21,971 nt of DNA from a virus, in IMG/VR virus record IMGVR_UViG_3300008107_000445, positions 2,304-24,274 of that record, one strand, 5' to 3'. Shown in pieces: positions 9,101 to 15,426 of the stretch. The notes beneath the pieces are model-generated. The model saw nothing but the letters and a program-made list of their open reading frames with translations, had not been told where the DNA came from and did no database searches. The position numbers and the translations under genes were made by a program. How positions within the stretch are numbered: position 1 is the first letter of the stretch; each line of letters begins with the position of its first letter.

Positions 9101-9908
9101 CCCAACAGTTTTGTGAAATTGGGTTTTGCGAACTAGGTCCTAATGTATCATCTGCTGTTGTAAGTAAGTACAAATTATTAAAATAAGCACTATTAAAGAA
9201 TGATGAAGTATAATTGTACCCCACATTACTTTCAGTATATGAACCAGAGAAAATAACATCAATTACGTCTCTAATTTTAATAGCTGGTTTAAAATCAAAT
9301 AAACGTAATGGTGTATCGTAATTATCAATTGTATTATCTAAACCAGCTGCAACGTTTAATCCAGCAAATGCATAGTTTGGTGTTGATAAGTCACTCTCAG
9401 GTTGACCATAATTGATATTAGGGTAAATAATTGAACCACTAAATAAATTACCATACCAAGAACCAGTTACATTAGCTGCTGTGAGCAAGTGATCGTACTG
9501 GCTAAAATCAAATTTAGGATCAGTTAATGATAAATTTTGAATACGATATTTAAAGTCAATTACCTCATTTAGTACTACAACATTATAATATGTGTAACCT
9601 AATTGGTCTGTAGTAACATCTTTAATGTATAATTTACCATTAAATACTTGTTGACCGTCAGTTAAAACTTGACAGTTAATACTGTTAACTAATGCTACAG
9701 CGGGTGTAGCTCCTAAGTTATATAGGTTACCAAAAAATTGATTTGCTTCATTAGTACCAGGTATAGAAAATTCCTGAGAAGAAACCCCAAATGTAGTTCC
9801 AATCTCAGCGTTTTCAATAGCTGAGATGTCTAATCTAAGGTCAATATCCTCTTGAACTTGTAAATCAGCTACAAGTCCTTCATCATTGGTACAACGTAAT
9901 ATTATCAT
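6156..9908 (-). CDS. Tail hub / receptor-binding protein with C1q-like and beta-helix modules
   Basis: A 1250-residue tail protein with a mosaic build. Residues 1-220 (SSQEFSIPGTNEANQFFG, VFNGKLYIKD) and 425-740 (DLLQGLIEKFNLVVEPVPN, LRIEPYSDW, then WTDKVDRDTRFNIS) resemble the hub-like tail proteins of Bacteroidota phages. They are interrupted at about 282-410 by a jelly-roll-like domain (GSYRFQGQIRFNVN, VNVYVRLNGGGFP, LNPGDYIEFYVQLRDGD). Residues about 840-970 contain short strand repeats with Asn/Gly turns (IGSNNIV, VMGRANNVS, VVGQENSI), like YadA-type head or beta-solenoid repeats. The last 145 residues form a second C1q/TNF-like domain (GTYNIEFSAQYKKNTGG, VAAWNFFGI, YFELRWASD). These suggest a baseplate/tip protein with host-binding ends. 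Its start overlaps the previous gene as ATGA. An alternative is two ancestral genes fused. Confidence 0.7.
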   Translation of the reverse strand: MIILRCTNDEGLVADLQVQEDIDLRLDISAIENAEIGTTFGVSSQEFSIPGTNEANQFFGNLYNLGATPAVALVNSINCQVLTDGQQVFNGKLYIKDVTTDQLGYTYYNVVVLNEVIDFKYRIQNLSLTDPKFDFSQYDHLLTAANVTGSWYGNLFSGSIIYPNINYGQPESDLSTPNYAFAGLNVAAGLDNTIDNYDTPLRLFDFKPAIKIRDVIDVIFSGSYTESNVGYNYTSSFFNSAYFNNLYLLTTADDTLGPSSQNPISQNCWVFANPPTTQNVPYNIATEIDFTGTSYDNAGNFNLTTNAYTADVSGSYRFQGQIRFNVNNWADEPETKVNVYVRLNGGGFPILAGTRVNPYASSNTLTYSGNISLNPGDYIEFYVQLRDGDSNQTLTLLPGILNTFVSIQGPTTVVGSTVNIQQQFPDDLKALDLLQGLIEKFNLVVEPVPNERNLLRIEPYSDWTDQGVVVDWTDKVDRDTRFNISHPILEQPRTIIFKDEDDDDYLNLYTRETFDTSYGQYIYTSDSDLAEGERVIGKVFASTPTTNIPNSSEFIIPHLCTKVVGSNNTYQPLAFKPRLLYGVGLKTVESAAAGYSGSAFTTGSYWLLDENGVTTRQSVWYQVSSLSETPISGAALDLHFNNNNVGKGAIPPYWSNVVPNGANFISGSGDAFTTYWAPYINGLYDIDARKLVCNVYLKPTEIQDIALNDKIFIDGAYYRINKINGANLTRRDSVEVELIKTPARKLTFPRRRVTTSLGISVDIIFGGYNPNGGGRYVTYDDGIPFDDYSGLSQAGQQDGLRVYLTGSDSGSVVWNYAEPITPALQQSSLGTNRVNPDSARIMTIGSNNIVESSTNTVYVMGRANNVSQNVTNAFVVGQENSITETLVNNQIVGGSGNAISGSFNVNNAILTSTGSTIFNGDYTTIINGYNATLQDSDVTTLITPHENEVVINGSGHTVIGLNLEGAGLDLLDTRNNSNWLGDTYIGEALFSNNKLLDCGDTVTFDLSDTQYKHDHIFHLNWSGVSPGTTEITLPNAVNNDYKKIIYTFVSDDSFDGSTTVEIVPFGSQTINGNGRFIFSNPNEVVTLYAASGSNWVTLNNDTKHFGSFYDTTDQSASLANTPYSMSLNTVDITGGVTISGTKIYPNRIGTYNIEFSAQYKKNTGGDVKVCTWLAKNGTNVANSNTEVTIAGGSGATTVAAWNFFGITTSTNDYFELRWASDTAGTTIEYNASPFAGPAIPSLIVTVDQIS

Positions 9909-11260
9909 ATTCTTGGATTCTTTTGATTAGCTGGCTGGAATGTTATAACGTACTGGAATGTCTTTTGAGTACGTGGGTTTGTTTTTTCAATTGTTTCTGC
10001 ACTAGTAATATAAACAGGGAAAAATTCATTTCCACTCTGTACAAAAACATTAGTTGAAAAGAATAATTCTTTCAACCAATCAGCCTCGGCTTGTGTTAGC
10101 CAGTTAGTATTAGCTGTTTGGTTTTGAGTTAATTTATTATAGAAATCAACTGTACCACGTCTTTCTTTATTGTATGGGGCTGTTGTATTAGCTGAACCAA
10201 ATGGAACAAATGTTTGAGAATATTTTTCTCTTTCAATTGTATATGCTGAATCACTTTGTAGGGTAAATGTGTAATAATCCCAAACACCAAATTCGTTTTT
10301 CCAAGCAAATCTAACTCCATCATATCCGCATTGTGCTCCTTGTTTTACAAATTTAAGTGAAGCATAAACACCAGATGTATTGATTACTCCTGCTGATTGT
10401 TGTCCTAATGCTGTAACTATATAATAAGCCCAGTTTGAGGATAAAGTATCACCATTATCAGCTAAGTTTTGTGGACCTATTCCTACTGTAAGTAATTGAG
10501 TACCTGCTGTTTGGTTTGCTGCTACAGCACTCCATACTTGAACACCATTTGCTCTAGGACCTCCTCCATTAGAAACTAAATTAGATAAATCAACATCATC
10601 TAATAATGTACCTGCTGCATCATAGGATTTTATATTTACAGCATAAATGTCTTGTGCTGCGGTTGTAGAACCGTTAAAATTTCCGTTAAATAACGAGATA
10701 GTTGCGTATTCACCATCCTGTATGCTTTGAGTAAGTGGTGCGTTAGTTAACGTGTATTGTTTTGAAAAAGTAGTAGTAGTAGAAACAGCTGAACCTGTAA
10801 AATAAGATGCTGATGGAAAGTTCCAGTTTACCTTATCGTAAGGATCAACTAAACCATTAGCAATATAGTAATATGAAGAACCAGTTAATGCTGGACTACC
10901 TGTAATAGCTGCTATACCACTGTAAAGTACAATTGAACTAGATACTGAGGTAGAATATTCTTCACCAAATTTTACACTAAAACGTCTACCAGCTTGGCTA
11001 GCAGTAGCAAATGGGGCGGCTTTCCAAACATTATCATTATCTAAGTAATTAGAAACAATTTGACCTAAATCAAATATACCATTACCAAATGGGTTAGGTT
11101 GTTGTTTGATACGTTGTAAAACAGTATTAGATCCACTTAATGTCAAATCACACACATATTGGTATTGTGGGGCTGAAGCTGAATTAGAAGTAATGGTAAA
11201 TAGCAAATTATTATTTGCCATGTTAGGTGACGTTGGTTGTTGATGTAATGTTATTGCCAT
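9905..11260 (-). CDS. Tail tip-like structural protein
   Basis: A 451-residue, Ser/Thr/Asn/Gln-rich, beta-prone protein between the neck genes and the hub protein. The N-terminal part (ITLHQQPTSPNMANNNLLFTI, then QYVCDLTLSGSNTVLQRIKQQ and NPFGNGIFDLGQIVSNYL) and the C-terminal part (VRFAWKNEFGVWDYYTFTLQS, QTFVPFGSAN, WLTQAEADWLKELF, FFPVYITSAET) follow a pattern I recognise from tail proteins of Bacteroidota phages, where 'W.NR.G..D.YTF' precedes a cluster ending in an 'L..L..S..V' helix. It may be a distal-tail or tip protein, but no precise homologue can be named. It overlaps the hub gene by ATGA, indicating translational coupling. No cleavable signal is present. Confidence 0.6.
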   Translation of the reverse strand: MAITLHQQPTSPNMANNNLLFTITSNSASAPQYQYVCDLTLSGSNTVLQRIKQQPNPFGNGIFDLGQIVSNYLDNDNVWKAAPFATASQAGRRFSVKFGEEYSTSVSSSIVLYSGIAAITGSPALTGSSYYYIANGLVDPYDKVNWNFPSASYFTGSAVSTTTTFSKQYTLTNAPLTQSIQDGEYATISLFNGNFNGSTTAAQDIYAVNIKSYDAAGTLLDDVDLSNLVSNGGGPRANGVQVWSAVAANQTAGTQLLTVGIGPQNLADNGDTLSSNWAYYIVTALGQQSAGVINTSGVYASLKFVKQGAQCGYDGVRFAWKNEFGVWDYYTFTLQSDSAYTIEREKYSQTFVPFGSANTTAPYNKERRGTVDFYNKLTQNQTANTNWLTQAEADWLKELFFSTNVFVQSGNEFFPVYITSAETIEKTNPRTQKTFQYVITFQPANQKNPRI

Positions 11261-11261
11261 C

Positions 11262-11780
11262 TTAATTACCGTTTAATCCGGGTGTATTATTTATGTTTAA
11301 TTGTATGTTTCTGTCTAAATCAATAGCTACGGCGTTTGCTAATTGACCGCTGTTTATATACTGTTCTCTAACGGCATTTAACGCAGGTTCAATAAATGGT
11401 CTTGCACGTTTAAAACGTTGACCTTGTTTTCCTATATTATAAGCAATAGCCCAAGCAAATTGTTCGACAGATTTAAATTGTTTAGGTACTGAGATTCTTT
11501 TTTGTTTAACCCACTGTACTATATCTTGTACTGGTGGTTGTTTTCCTTTACCTCGTTCTGCTCCATCATCAACATATTCACCATACTTTAACATTGTAAC
11601 TGGAACAACAATAGATGTTTGAGTTACGCGAGCAGGTTGTACTTTAATAGAATTGGCTAATCTACCTGTAACGTTACTACCATTTTGAGTTAATTTAAGA
11701 ATTGCCTCTTCCTTATAGGAATTAGCAATCTTAGTTAACTCTTCAGTAGTAGCTAAATATTCAACAGGTATAAGTGCCAT
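11262..11780 (-). CDS. HK97 gp10-like neck / tail-completion protein
   Basis: A 172-residue protein with the pattern of the HK97 gp10 family (head-tail connector/tail completion): an N-terminal helix (EELTKIANSYKEEAILKL), then TGRLANSIKVQPARV, the strand-turn VVPVTMLKYGEYVDDGAERG, and the C-terminal ARPFIEPALNAVREQY. The order 'tG.LanSI......Y..yvd.G.........RPFi.pAl' is characteristic. Length is in the usual range. The protein is expected at the connector-tail joint. It starts one base after the stop of the 156-aa gene and ends one base before the next start, so it belongs to the tail operon. The last 20 residues, Asn-rich, are probably disordered. Confidence 0.75.
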   Translation of the reverse strand: MALIPVEYLATTEELTKIANSYKEEAILKLTQNGSNVTGRLANSIKVQPARVTQTSIVVPVTMLKYGEYVDDGAERGKGKQPPVQDIVQWVKQKRISVPKQFKSVEQFAWAIAYNIGKQGQRFKRARPFIEPALNAVREQYINSGQLANAVAIDLDRNIQLNINNTPGLNGN

Positions 11781-11781
11781 A

Positions 11782-12252
11782 TTATCCGTTTTGTGCTAAT
11801 GAAGGGAATGCACAGTAATCTAGTACTGCGATGTCTGTATAATTTAAAACAGCAACCCAACCATATGCTCTATCATTGAATGCCTCATCTACTGGAGTGA
11901 TGTTTTGTAGAGTAATGAATTCGGTTTGTTGTTGTGAACCTAAGTTAAAATACGAGATAATATCGTAAATGTATTGTTCAGTATTTGATTTAATTTGTAC
12001 TGGTGATGCATCCTTTAAATTAGGCACATCCAATGAGTACATTTCAAATGTTAAAGTACGAGTACCTGAAATACCATTTGCATTTAAATTAATTCCAGGT
12101 GAAGTTAGTGGGCGTAAAAATATGTAAGGGTATTTTACATTTTGAGAACTAGCATCTAAGTAATCAAGAGCACCTTCAGCAAACGATTTGATTGCTAGAT
12201 GTTCAGCACAAGATGCTGAGAATTCATTTACTATTTCTTTGTATGTTTTCAT
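11782..12252 (-). CDS. Probable tail-terminator / neck protein
   Basis: A 156-residue protein next to the gp10-like gene. Visible features are an N-terminal helix (YKEIVNEFSASCAEHLAIKSF), a strand with YPYIFLRPLTSPG, then RTLTFEMYSLDVPNL, a helix (SNTEQYIYDIISYF) and the C-terminal strands ITPVDEAFNDRAYGWVAVL. This alternation, with a central 'Yp..f' strand and a 'D...GW' end strand, resembles the minor tail/terminator proteins that follow gp10-like proteins in siphophages and myophages, and is common in Bacteroidota phages without a name. It overlaps the preceding 62-aa gene as ATGA. The role is inferred from neighbours and predicted fold, not from a catalytic motif. Confidence 0.6.
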   Translation of the reverse strand: MKTYKEIVNEFSASCAEHLAIKSFAEGALDYLDASSQNVKYPYIFLRPLTSPGINLNANGISGTRTLTFEMYSLDVPNLKDASPVQIKSNTEQYIYDIISYFNLGSQQQTEFITLQNITPVDEAFNDRAYGWVAVLNYTDIAVLDYCAFPSLAQNG

Positions 12253-12437
12253 AATCCTTCTTCTTCAGTGAACATTGGATCAATGTCTAACTTAGGGGTA
12301 CTTTTTTTAACAATGGGAGCACAAGTACCAGCATCAAGAATATCTTGAAGAGTTTGTTTACTTGTCATTTGGATAGCTGCGATTTGATTTAGATTATATC
12401 CTTCAGCTATCATTCCTAAAATTTGTTCTCTTGTCAT
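12249..12437 (-). CDS. Small helix-turn-helix-like protein
   Basis: A 62-residue protein beginning MTREQILGMIAEGYNLNQIAA. Its first 35 residues read as a helix-turn-helix ('qIlgmIaeGynlnqIAai...tkqTLqdIL'), followed by a short basic and then acidic tail (KKSTPKLDIDPMFTEEEGL). I do not recognise a family. Its ATG overlaps the stop codon of the -1 frame of the chaperone-like gene (ATGA), and its own stop overlaps the start of the 156-aa gene, so it is translationally coupled on both sides. It could be a DNA-binding regulator or a small tail accessory protein; the sequence does not decide. Confidence 0.6.
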   Translation of the reverse strand: MTREQILGMIAEGYNLNQIAAIQMTSKQTLQDILDAGTCAPIVKKSTPKLDIDPMFTEEEGL

Positions 12438-13275
12438 TTTATTTTATAAGATTGTAATTGTCTATTTTGTTCTCTTTGGGCCATACTATTCTGATCTTGT
12501 TCAAATGCTAAATAATTAAGAACAAATATAAAATTTAGGTCAGTAATGGCTTTGTCTCCTGTAATTGAAAGGATGGAAGTTTTTGAGAGGTGATGAATTG
12601 TAGCAAACCATCCCCAATGGCTGGAGAACCTGCTTTGCTCAGAGTCTTGATCTTCTCCATCTCCTTCTTGACTTTGGGGTTTAAAGATAGATTGGTACTT
12701 ATTAAGAGTGTGTTTGTTAGTACTAAAAAAAAACCTAATGCACCTAATGCAAATGCTACTGGTAGTCCCTTCATTATTTGAGCTTGTTCAGCTCGTTTTT
12801 TGGAATCATATTTTTCTAATGTATAGTACTGGAATAGGTTTTCTACATTACCAGTACCTACTTTGTATTTTGATTTTATAGCCCACGTAATACCATTAAA
12901 TGAATGTTTTTTAATTGGGCGATAAAGTAATGCCATTATCTCCTCAATGTTGATAGATGGATTTTTATTTAATTTTTGTAAATCAACATACTCACTAAGT
13001 GCCATCTTAGAGATAGAAGAGTAACCATATAGCTGACCATTAACCTCTATAATTGGATAGAATGAAGGTTCTACACTACTTAATTGTTCTAATATAGCAG
13101 AATAAACATTTGTAACATCTACTGGTCTTAATGACATAATAGTATCTTCTGGAATGTCAGTAGCGTAAGCAATAAACTTAAGCATCTTCTCATTATCGTT
13201 TTCCATTTCTAACGATTGAAAATACTTCCAGTCTTTAATACTTAAATAATCAGGTAAGTTAAACTTTAATTCCAT
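12434..13275 (-). CDS. Tail assembly chaperone-like protein, long form made by -1 frameshift
   Basis: Reading residues 1-184 in the first frame and slipping back one base at T TTT TTA (12724-12730) gives a 280-residue protein. The 96-residue extension starts STNKHTLNKYQSIFKP, has an acidic stretch (SQEGDGEDQDSEQ), then SRFSSHWGWFATIHHL and the helix TDLNFIFVLNYLAFEQDQN. The 'f..kWGW..ti..L..........vl.......LnyLaye.dkn' pattern is what I expect in the full-length form of this Bacteroidota phage family. The extension ends at TGA (12434-12436), which overlaps the ATG of the next gene as ATGA, the coupling seen across this operon. Without the shift, 97 bases before the next gene would be an unexplained gap. 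The role is inferred by analogy with lambda G/GT. Confidence 0.7.
12535..13275 (-). CDS. Tail assembly chaperone-like protein, short form (no frameshift)
   Basis: Read without slippage, the gene gives 246 residues. Common N-terminal pieces are MELKFNLPDYLSIKDWKYFQ, a helical ENDNEKMLKFIAYATDIPED, LNKNPSINIEEIMALLYRPIK and MKGLPVAFALGALGFF. The 'aLLYRPi ... lpv..alGal.FF' pattern fits a family of unnamed proteins in Bacteroidota phage tail clusters. The hydrophobic stretch at 171-192 is probably a buried helix rather than a membrane anchor. The C-terminal 62 residues (VLTNTLLISTNLSLNPKVKK, then a helix and a polar tail) exist only in this form. The gene is the first after a strong terminator and a candidate promoter, so it likely opens the tail operon. 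Confidence 0.72.
   Translation of the reverse strand: MELKFNLPDYLSIKDWKYFQSLEMENDNEKMLKFIAYATDIPEDTIMSLRPVDVTNVYSAILEQLSSVEPSFYPIIEVNGQLYGYSSISKMALSEYVDLQKLNKNPSINIEEIMALLYRPIKKHSFNGITWAIKSKYKVGTGNVENLFQYYTLEKYDSKKRAEQAQIMKGLPVAFALGALGFFLVLTNTLLISTNLSLNPKVKKEMEKIKTLSKAGSPAIGDGLLQFITSQKLPSFQLQETKPLLT
12724..12730 (-). promoter_or_regulatory. Candidate -1 frameshift site T TTT TTA
   Basis: The minus strand has nine T followed by A; in the gene's frame it reads GGT TTT TTT TTA GTA, so T TTT TTA is in the exact X XXY YYZ phase. The -1 frame is then open to 12434. A weak 5-bp stem (GTACT/AGTAC) can form just downstream. Polymerase slippage on the T-run would give the same product. Confidence 0.68.
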
Positions 13276-13280
13276 ATAAT

Positions 13281-13314
13281 AATAAATACTCGCGAATGCG
13301 GTTATAGTCTTTTA
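13281..13314 (-). promoter_or_regulatory. Shared bipartite motif before chaperone-like gene (candidate promoter)
   Basis: Minus strand TAAAAGACTATAACCGCAT, five bases, AGTATTTATT, placed between a strong terminator and the first gene of the tail operon. A close copy lies at 6126-6158 before the tape measure gene. A new promoter is needed here, which supports a transcription role. Confidence 0.5.
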
Positions 13315-13320
13315 AATGAG

Positions 13321-13361
13321 AAAAAACCCCCCTGCGTAAATGTCACTAAACCACAGGGGGG
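13321..13361 (-). terminator. Strong intrinsic terminator before the tail operon
   Basis: On the minus strand CCCCCCTGTG pairs with CGCAGGGGGG (one G-T) around a 15-base or longer loop, followed directly by TTTTTT. It is 80 bases past the stop of the 66-aa gene. The intervening 13362-13440 is AT-rich with no coding or RNA gene I can support. Confidence 0.85.
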
Positions 13362-13440
13362 AAAACACCTCATTGGTAAGGCGCGTAATGTTGTGTTTTT
13401 TTTATTTCAAATCAAATCAATCTATCGTAATATACGAACA

Positions 13441-13641
13441 TTATTGTTTATTGGCAAGTTTACTTTCAACTTTTTGTGCTGTTTGGTATTCACCTGAAAG
13501 ACCATATTCAGTAAATGCCATTGCAATACCTAATACTTCAGTAAGTGAACATTTCATACCTTGACCATTAATATAGTCAACTGCTGCTTTAAGGGATGAT
13601 TGACGAACAATCGATTCGTGGGGATTATTTTGGTAGGCCAT
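13441..13641 (-). CDS. Conserved small phage protein (RQSSLKAAVDY type)
   Basis: A 66-residue protein beginning MAYQNNPHESIVRQSSLKAAV. The pattern 'I.RQSSLKAAVd....g......eVl.iA..f..y...g' matches a short helical protein I know from many Bacteroidota phages and prophages, generally of unknown function and often close to replication or SSB genes. Here it lies between terminase and the tail operon and is the last gene before a strong terminator. Its start overlaps the end of a 26-codon hydrophobic reading frame, suggesting the two are translated together. No metal or catalytic motif is visible. Confidence 0.65.
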   Translation of the reverse strand: MAYQNNPHESIVRQSSLKAAVDYINGQGMKCSLTEVLGIAMAFTEYGLSGEYQTAQKVESKLANKQ

Positions 13642-13705
13642 AAAATAGAAAAAATGGAATCATAACAATAAGAATAACTAACAGAATTGAGTTTGTGTGT
13701 GACAT
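13625..13705 (-). CDS. 26-residue single-pass membrane peptide
   Basis: ATG at 13703-13705 opens a 26-codon frame, MSHTNSILLVILIVMIPFFL and then FYGLPK, ending TAA at 13625-13627. Residues 7-22 are almost all Leu, Ile, Val, Phe and Met, so it would span a membrane once with its polar N-terminus outside the segment and a short basic end. The stop overlaps the start of the 66-aa gene by 17 bases. A TATAAT sequence lies 15 bases upstream of the ATG. It is too short to assign; a holin-like or membrane-modulating peptide is possible, as is a leader for the next gene. Evidence is the reading frame, the hydrophobic profile and the shared start context. Confidence 0.45.
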   Translation of the reverse strand: MSHTNSILLVILIVMIPFFLFYGLPK

Positions 13706-13726
13706 TTGTTTTTATTTTCAATTATA
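13703..13726 (-). promoter_or_regulatory. TATAAT ... CAAATGTCA start module (copy 1)
   Basis: Minus strand TAGGTATAAT, twelve bases, CAAATGTCAC. The same pieces recur at 18220-18236 and 18983-19001, each time with ATG TCA as the start of a frame. It may be a -10 element with a short leader. Confidence 0.35.
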
Positions 13727-13741
13727 CCTAAATGTACGAAC

Positions 13742-13757
13742 GGATATTCGTATATCC
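13742..13757. repeat. 6-bp inverted repeat after the 118-aa gene
   Basis: GGATAT-TCGT-ATATCC, perfect arms with a four-base loop, five bases past the stop of the 118-aa gene. No T-tract follows on the minus strand, so termination is not supported. It could be an operator for the adjacent TATAAT site. Confidence 0.35.
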
Positions 13758-13761
13758 AAGT

Positions 13762-14118
13762 TTACTTTGGAATATATGTGTAAGTAGGTGATTCTATTTG
13801 TTCACTAAGTGCAACCGTATTAGCATTATTACCCCACAATACTTGATAAATTTCCTTCATCATTTTTTCAGCAGTACCTGAATTAATAAGCCAGGTTAAT
13901 ACAGCATCTGAAAATGGAGTTGTTCTGTCTAGAGATATTCCTACCTGCTTTTCATCATAATTGGGTTGGTAAAGGACATAACATTCATCCTTTTTACTAT
14001 AACATCTAATCATAAGAAGATCATCAGGTAATTTTTGTCCCTTATATTCAGTTATTATTTCAGAATCAAATTTTACTTCATTCTTTTCTGCTGCTCCGTA
14101 CTTATTAAATTTTTTCAT
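13762..14118 (-). CDS. Unknown 118-aa protein after terminase
   Basis: A soluble protein of 118 residues. It starts MKKFNKYGAAEKNEVKFDSEI, then has DDLLMIRCYSKKDECYVLYQP, a helix (PFSDAVLTWLINSGTAEKMMK) and ends SEQIESPTYTYIPK. I recognise no family. The two Cys (RCYS, DECY) are not spaced as a zinc site. It lies 39 bases after the large terminase, the place where a portal gene would be common, but it is far too short and lacks any portal feature. Its ATG is closely preceded by TTATAATAT, and an AGGGAG lies about 25 bases upstream, too far to be a normal ribosome site. Confidence 0.55.
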   Translation of the reverse strand: MKKFNKYGAAEKNEVKFDSEIITEYKGQKLPDDLLMIRCYSKKDECYVLYQPNYDEKQVGISLDRTTPFSDAVLTWLINSGTAEKMMKEIYQVLWGNNANTVALSEQIESPTYTYIPK

Positions 14119-14157
14119 ATATTATAAAGTTATCAACTCCCTTTCAGGTAGTCACGT

Positions 14158-15426
14158 TTACATTCCCATCCCCCATTTTACTTTAGTGGCCTCATTCATT
14201 TTAGGGCCACCAACATAAAGGGATGATTTACGCAAAGCTATTTTTTCTCTAGCTTCATTTGCTAACATTAAAGACATTACACAGTCGTCGTGCGTACCAC
14301 TGGGTGCATTAAATGTTAATAAACCATTGGCATTTACCTTATAGGAATATGCTTCCAGTTCTTGTTTTAGGTGTGGGAATAATTCCTCACTGGGTAATTC
14401 CAATTCACCATTTTGTATTTTGTAAATTAGATTACGAATACCTTGTGCTTTATTCTCGTTTGTAGTATAAAATTCCTGTGTTACTCTAATCTCAGATTTG
14501 ATTAGTTCAAACATAGGACGCCCCACCCCGTTTGTTTCAACGAAACCACCAGAAACGGAAAATCGTCTGAGTTCAGTAACGAAAGTTTTTCCAATGTCTT
14601 CATATAGTTGTCCGTTAATTCTAATAATTTTAACGACTCTTCCTGATTCATCGATGATAGTGAGGACAGAGTAGTCGTTAGTGAGCCCAATATCTGCTCC
14701 GAAATAATATCGTTTATTCTTTGTTGGTACATCCCAGTTTCTAATATTACATACAAAATCTACTCCCGTAAATACGTCATTACCTGAATCAGTAAATTCA
14801 GCTAGATATTCTTGACGGAATATGCTATCAGGAAGTGTTTTGCTTTGTTCGTTAATAAAATTTACATCTATATGCGGATTATCTGTTGATATACCGCGGA
14901 ACGAAACATAATCACTATCTTGGTCAAGCCCTCTTAAGTAAGCGCTATAAAACCAATTTTTAGATTTTGGTGTAGAGATAATTAAACATTTTTTTCCGAG
15001 TGCTGATAGTGTTGGGAGGATTGCCTCGTTGACTGCTTGCTCGGCCACAAAACTAGCCTCGTCGATAATAACGTAGTTGAAGCTAAAACCGCGTATACTG
15101 TCTGGTCGTTCGCTCGACAAAAATATAAGAGTAGAACCATTGATAAACTCAATAGTAAGTTCAGCTTTATTAGATTTAGAAATAATTTGATGTGCTGCAT
15201 TAGTTAATTCTTGGAATACCTTTCGGCATTGATTGTACACTGGAGAGATCCAACAACCTTTTTGTCCTTGATTTCCCAATAACCAATACAACATTAGATT
15301 TTGAGCTAATAAACTCTTACCATATTGTCTGCCAGTAGCAACTACCCCAAATTTATGGGGTGAATCAGCAAAACCATTTATAACCTTAAGTTGCCCCGGA
15401 TGTGGGGTAAACAACTCTACATTCAT
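14158..15426 (-). CDS. terL: Terminase large subunit
   Basis: A 422-residue protein with both expected domains. The N-terminal ATPase has Walker A VATGRQYGKSLLA (residues 29-41, Lys37), Walker B YVIIDEAS (118-125, Asp122-Glu123) and a coupling motif ISTPKSKN (150-157). The C-terminal RNase-H-like nuclease has YFGADIGLTNDYSVL (Asp245), GGFVETNG (Glu297) and GTHDDCVMSLMLA (Asp380/Asp381), giving the three acidic clusters. It pumps and cuts concatemeric DNA at the portal. Length is near the usual 420-550. It overlaps the small subunit gene by ATGA-type coupling at 15423-15426. There is no intron or intein. Confidence 0.93.
   Translation of the reverse strand: MNVELFTPHPGQLKVINGFADSPHKFGVVATGRQYGKSLLAQNLMLYWLLGNQGQKGCWISPVYNQCRKVFQELTNAAHQIISKSNKAELTIEFINGSTLIFLSSERPDSIRGFSFNYVIIDEASFVAEQAVNEAILPTLSALGKKCLIISTPKSKNWFYSAYLRGLDQDSDYVSFRGISTDNPHIDVNFINEQSKTLPDSIFRQEYLAEFTDSGNDVFTGVDFVCNIRNWDVPTKNKRYYFGADIGLTNDYSVLTIIDESGRVVKIIRINGQLYEDIGKTFVTELRRFSVSGGFVETNGVGRPMFELIKSEIRVTQEFYTTNENKAQGIRNLIYKIQNGELELPSEELFPHLKQELEAYSYKVNANGLLTFNAPSGTHDDCVMSLMLANEAREKIALRKSSLYVGGPKMNEATKVKWGMGM

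Noticed and set aside
12579-12585. CAAAAAC as an alternative frameshift site in the chaperone-like gene
   Set aside because: The P-site codon cannot re-pair after slippage, and using it would drop the WGW-containing part of the -1 frame; T TTT TTA upstream is better.
12702-12765. Membrane anchor in the chaperone-like protein (residues 171-192)
   Set aside because: The stretch lies mid-protein at the frameshift site and matches the conserved family helix; a buried helix is more likely.
13361-13430. tRNA-like look on the plus strand (CTCATTGGTAAGGC as D-arm, TTCAAATC as T-loop)
   Set aside because: No acceptor, anticodon or T-stem pairing can be drawn; the T-loop-like piece has no matching stem.
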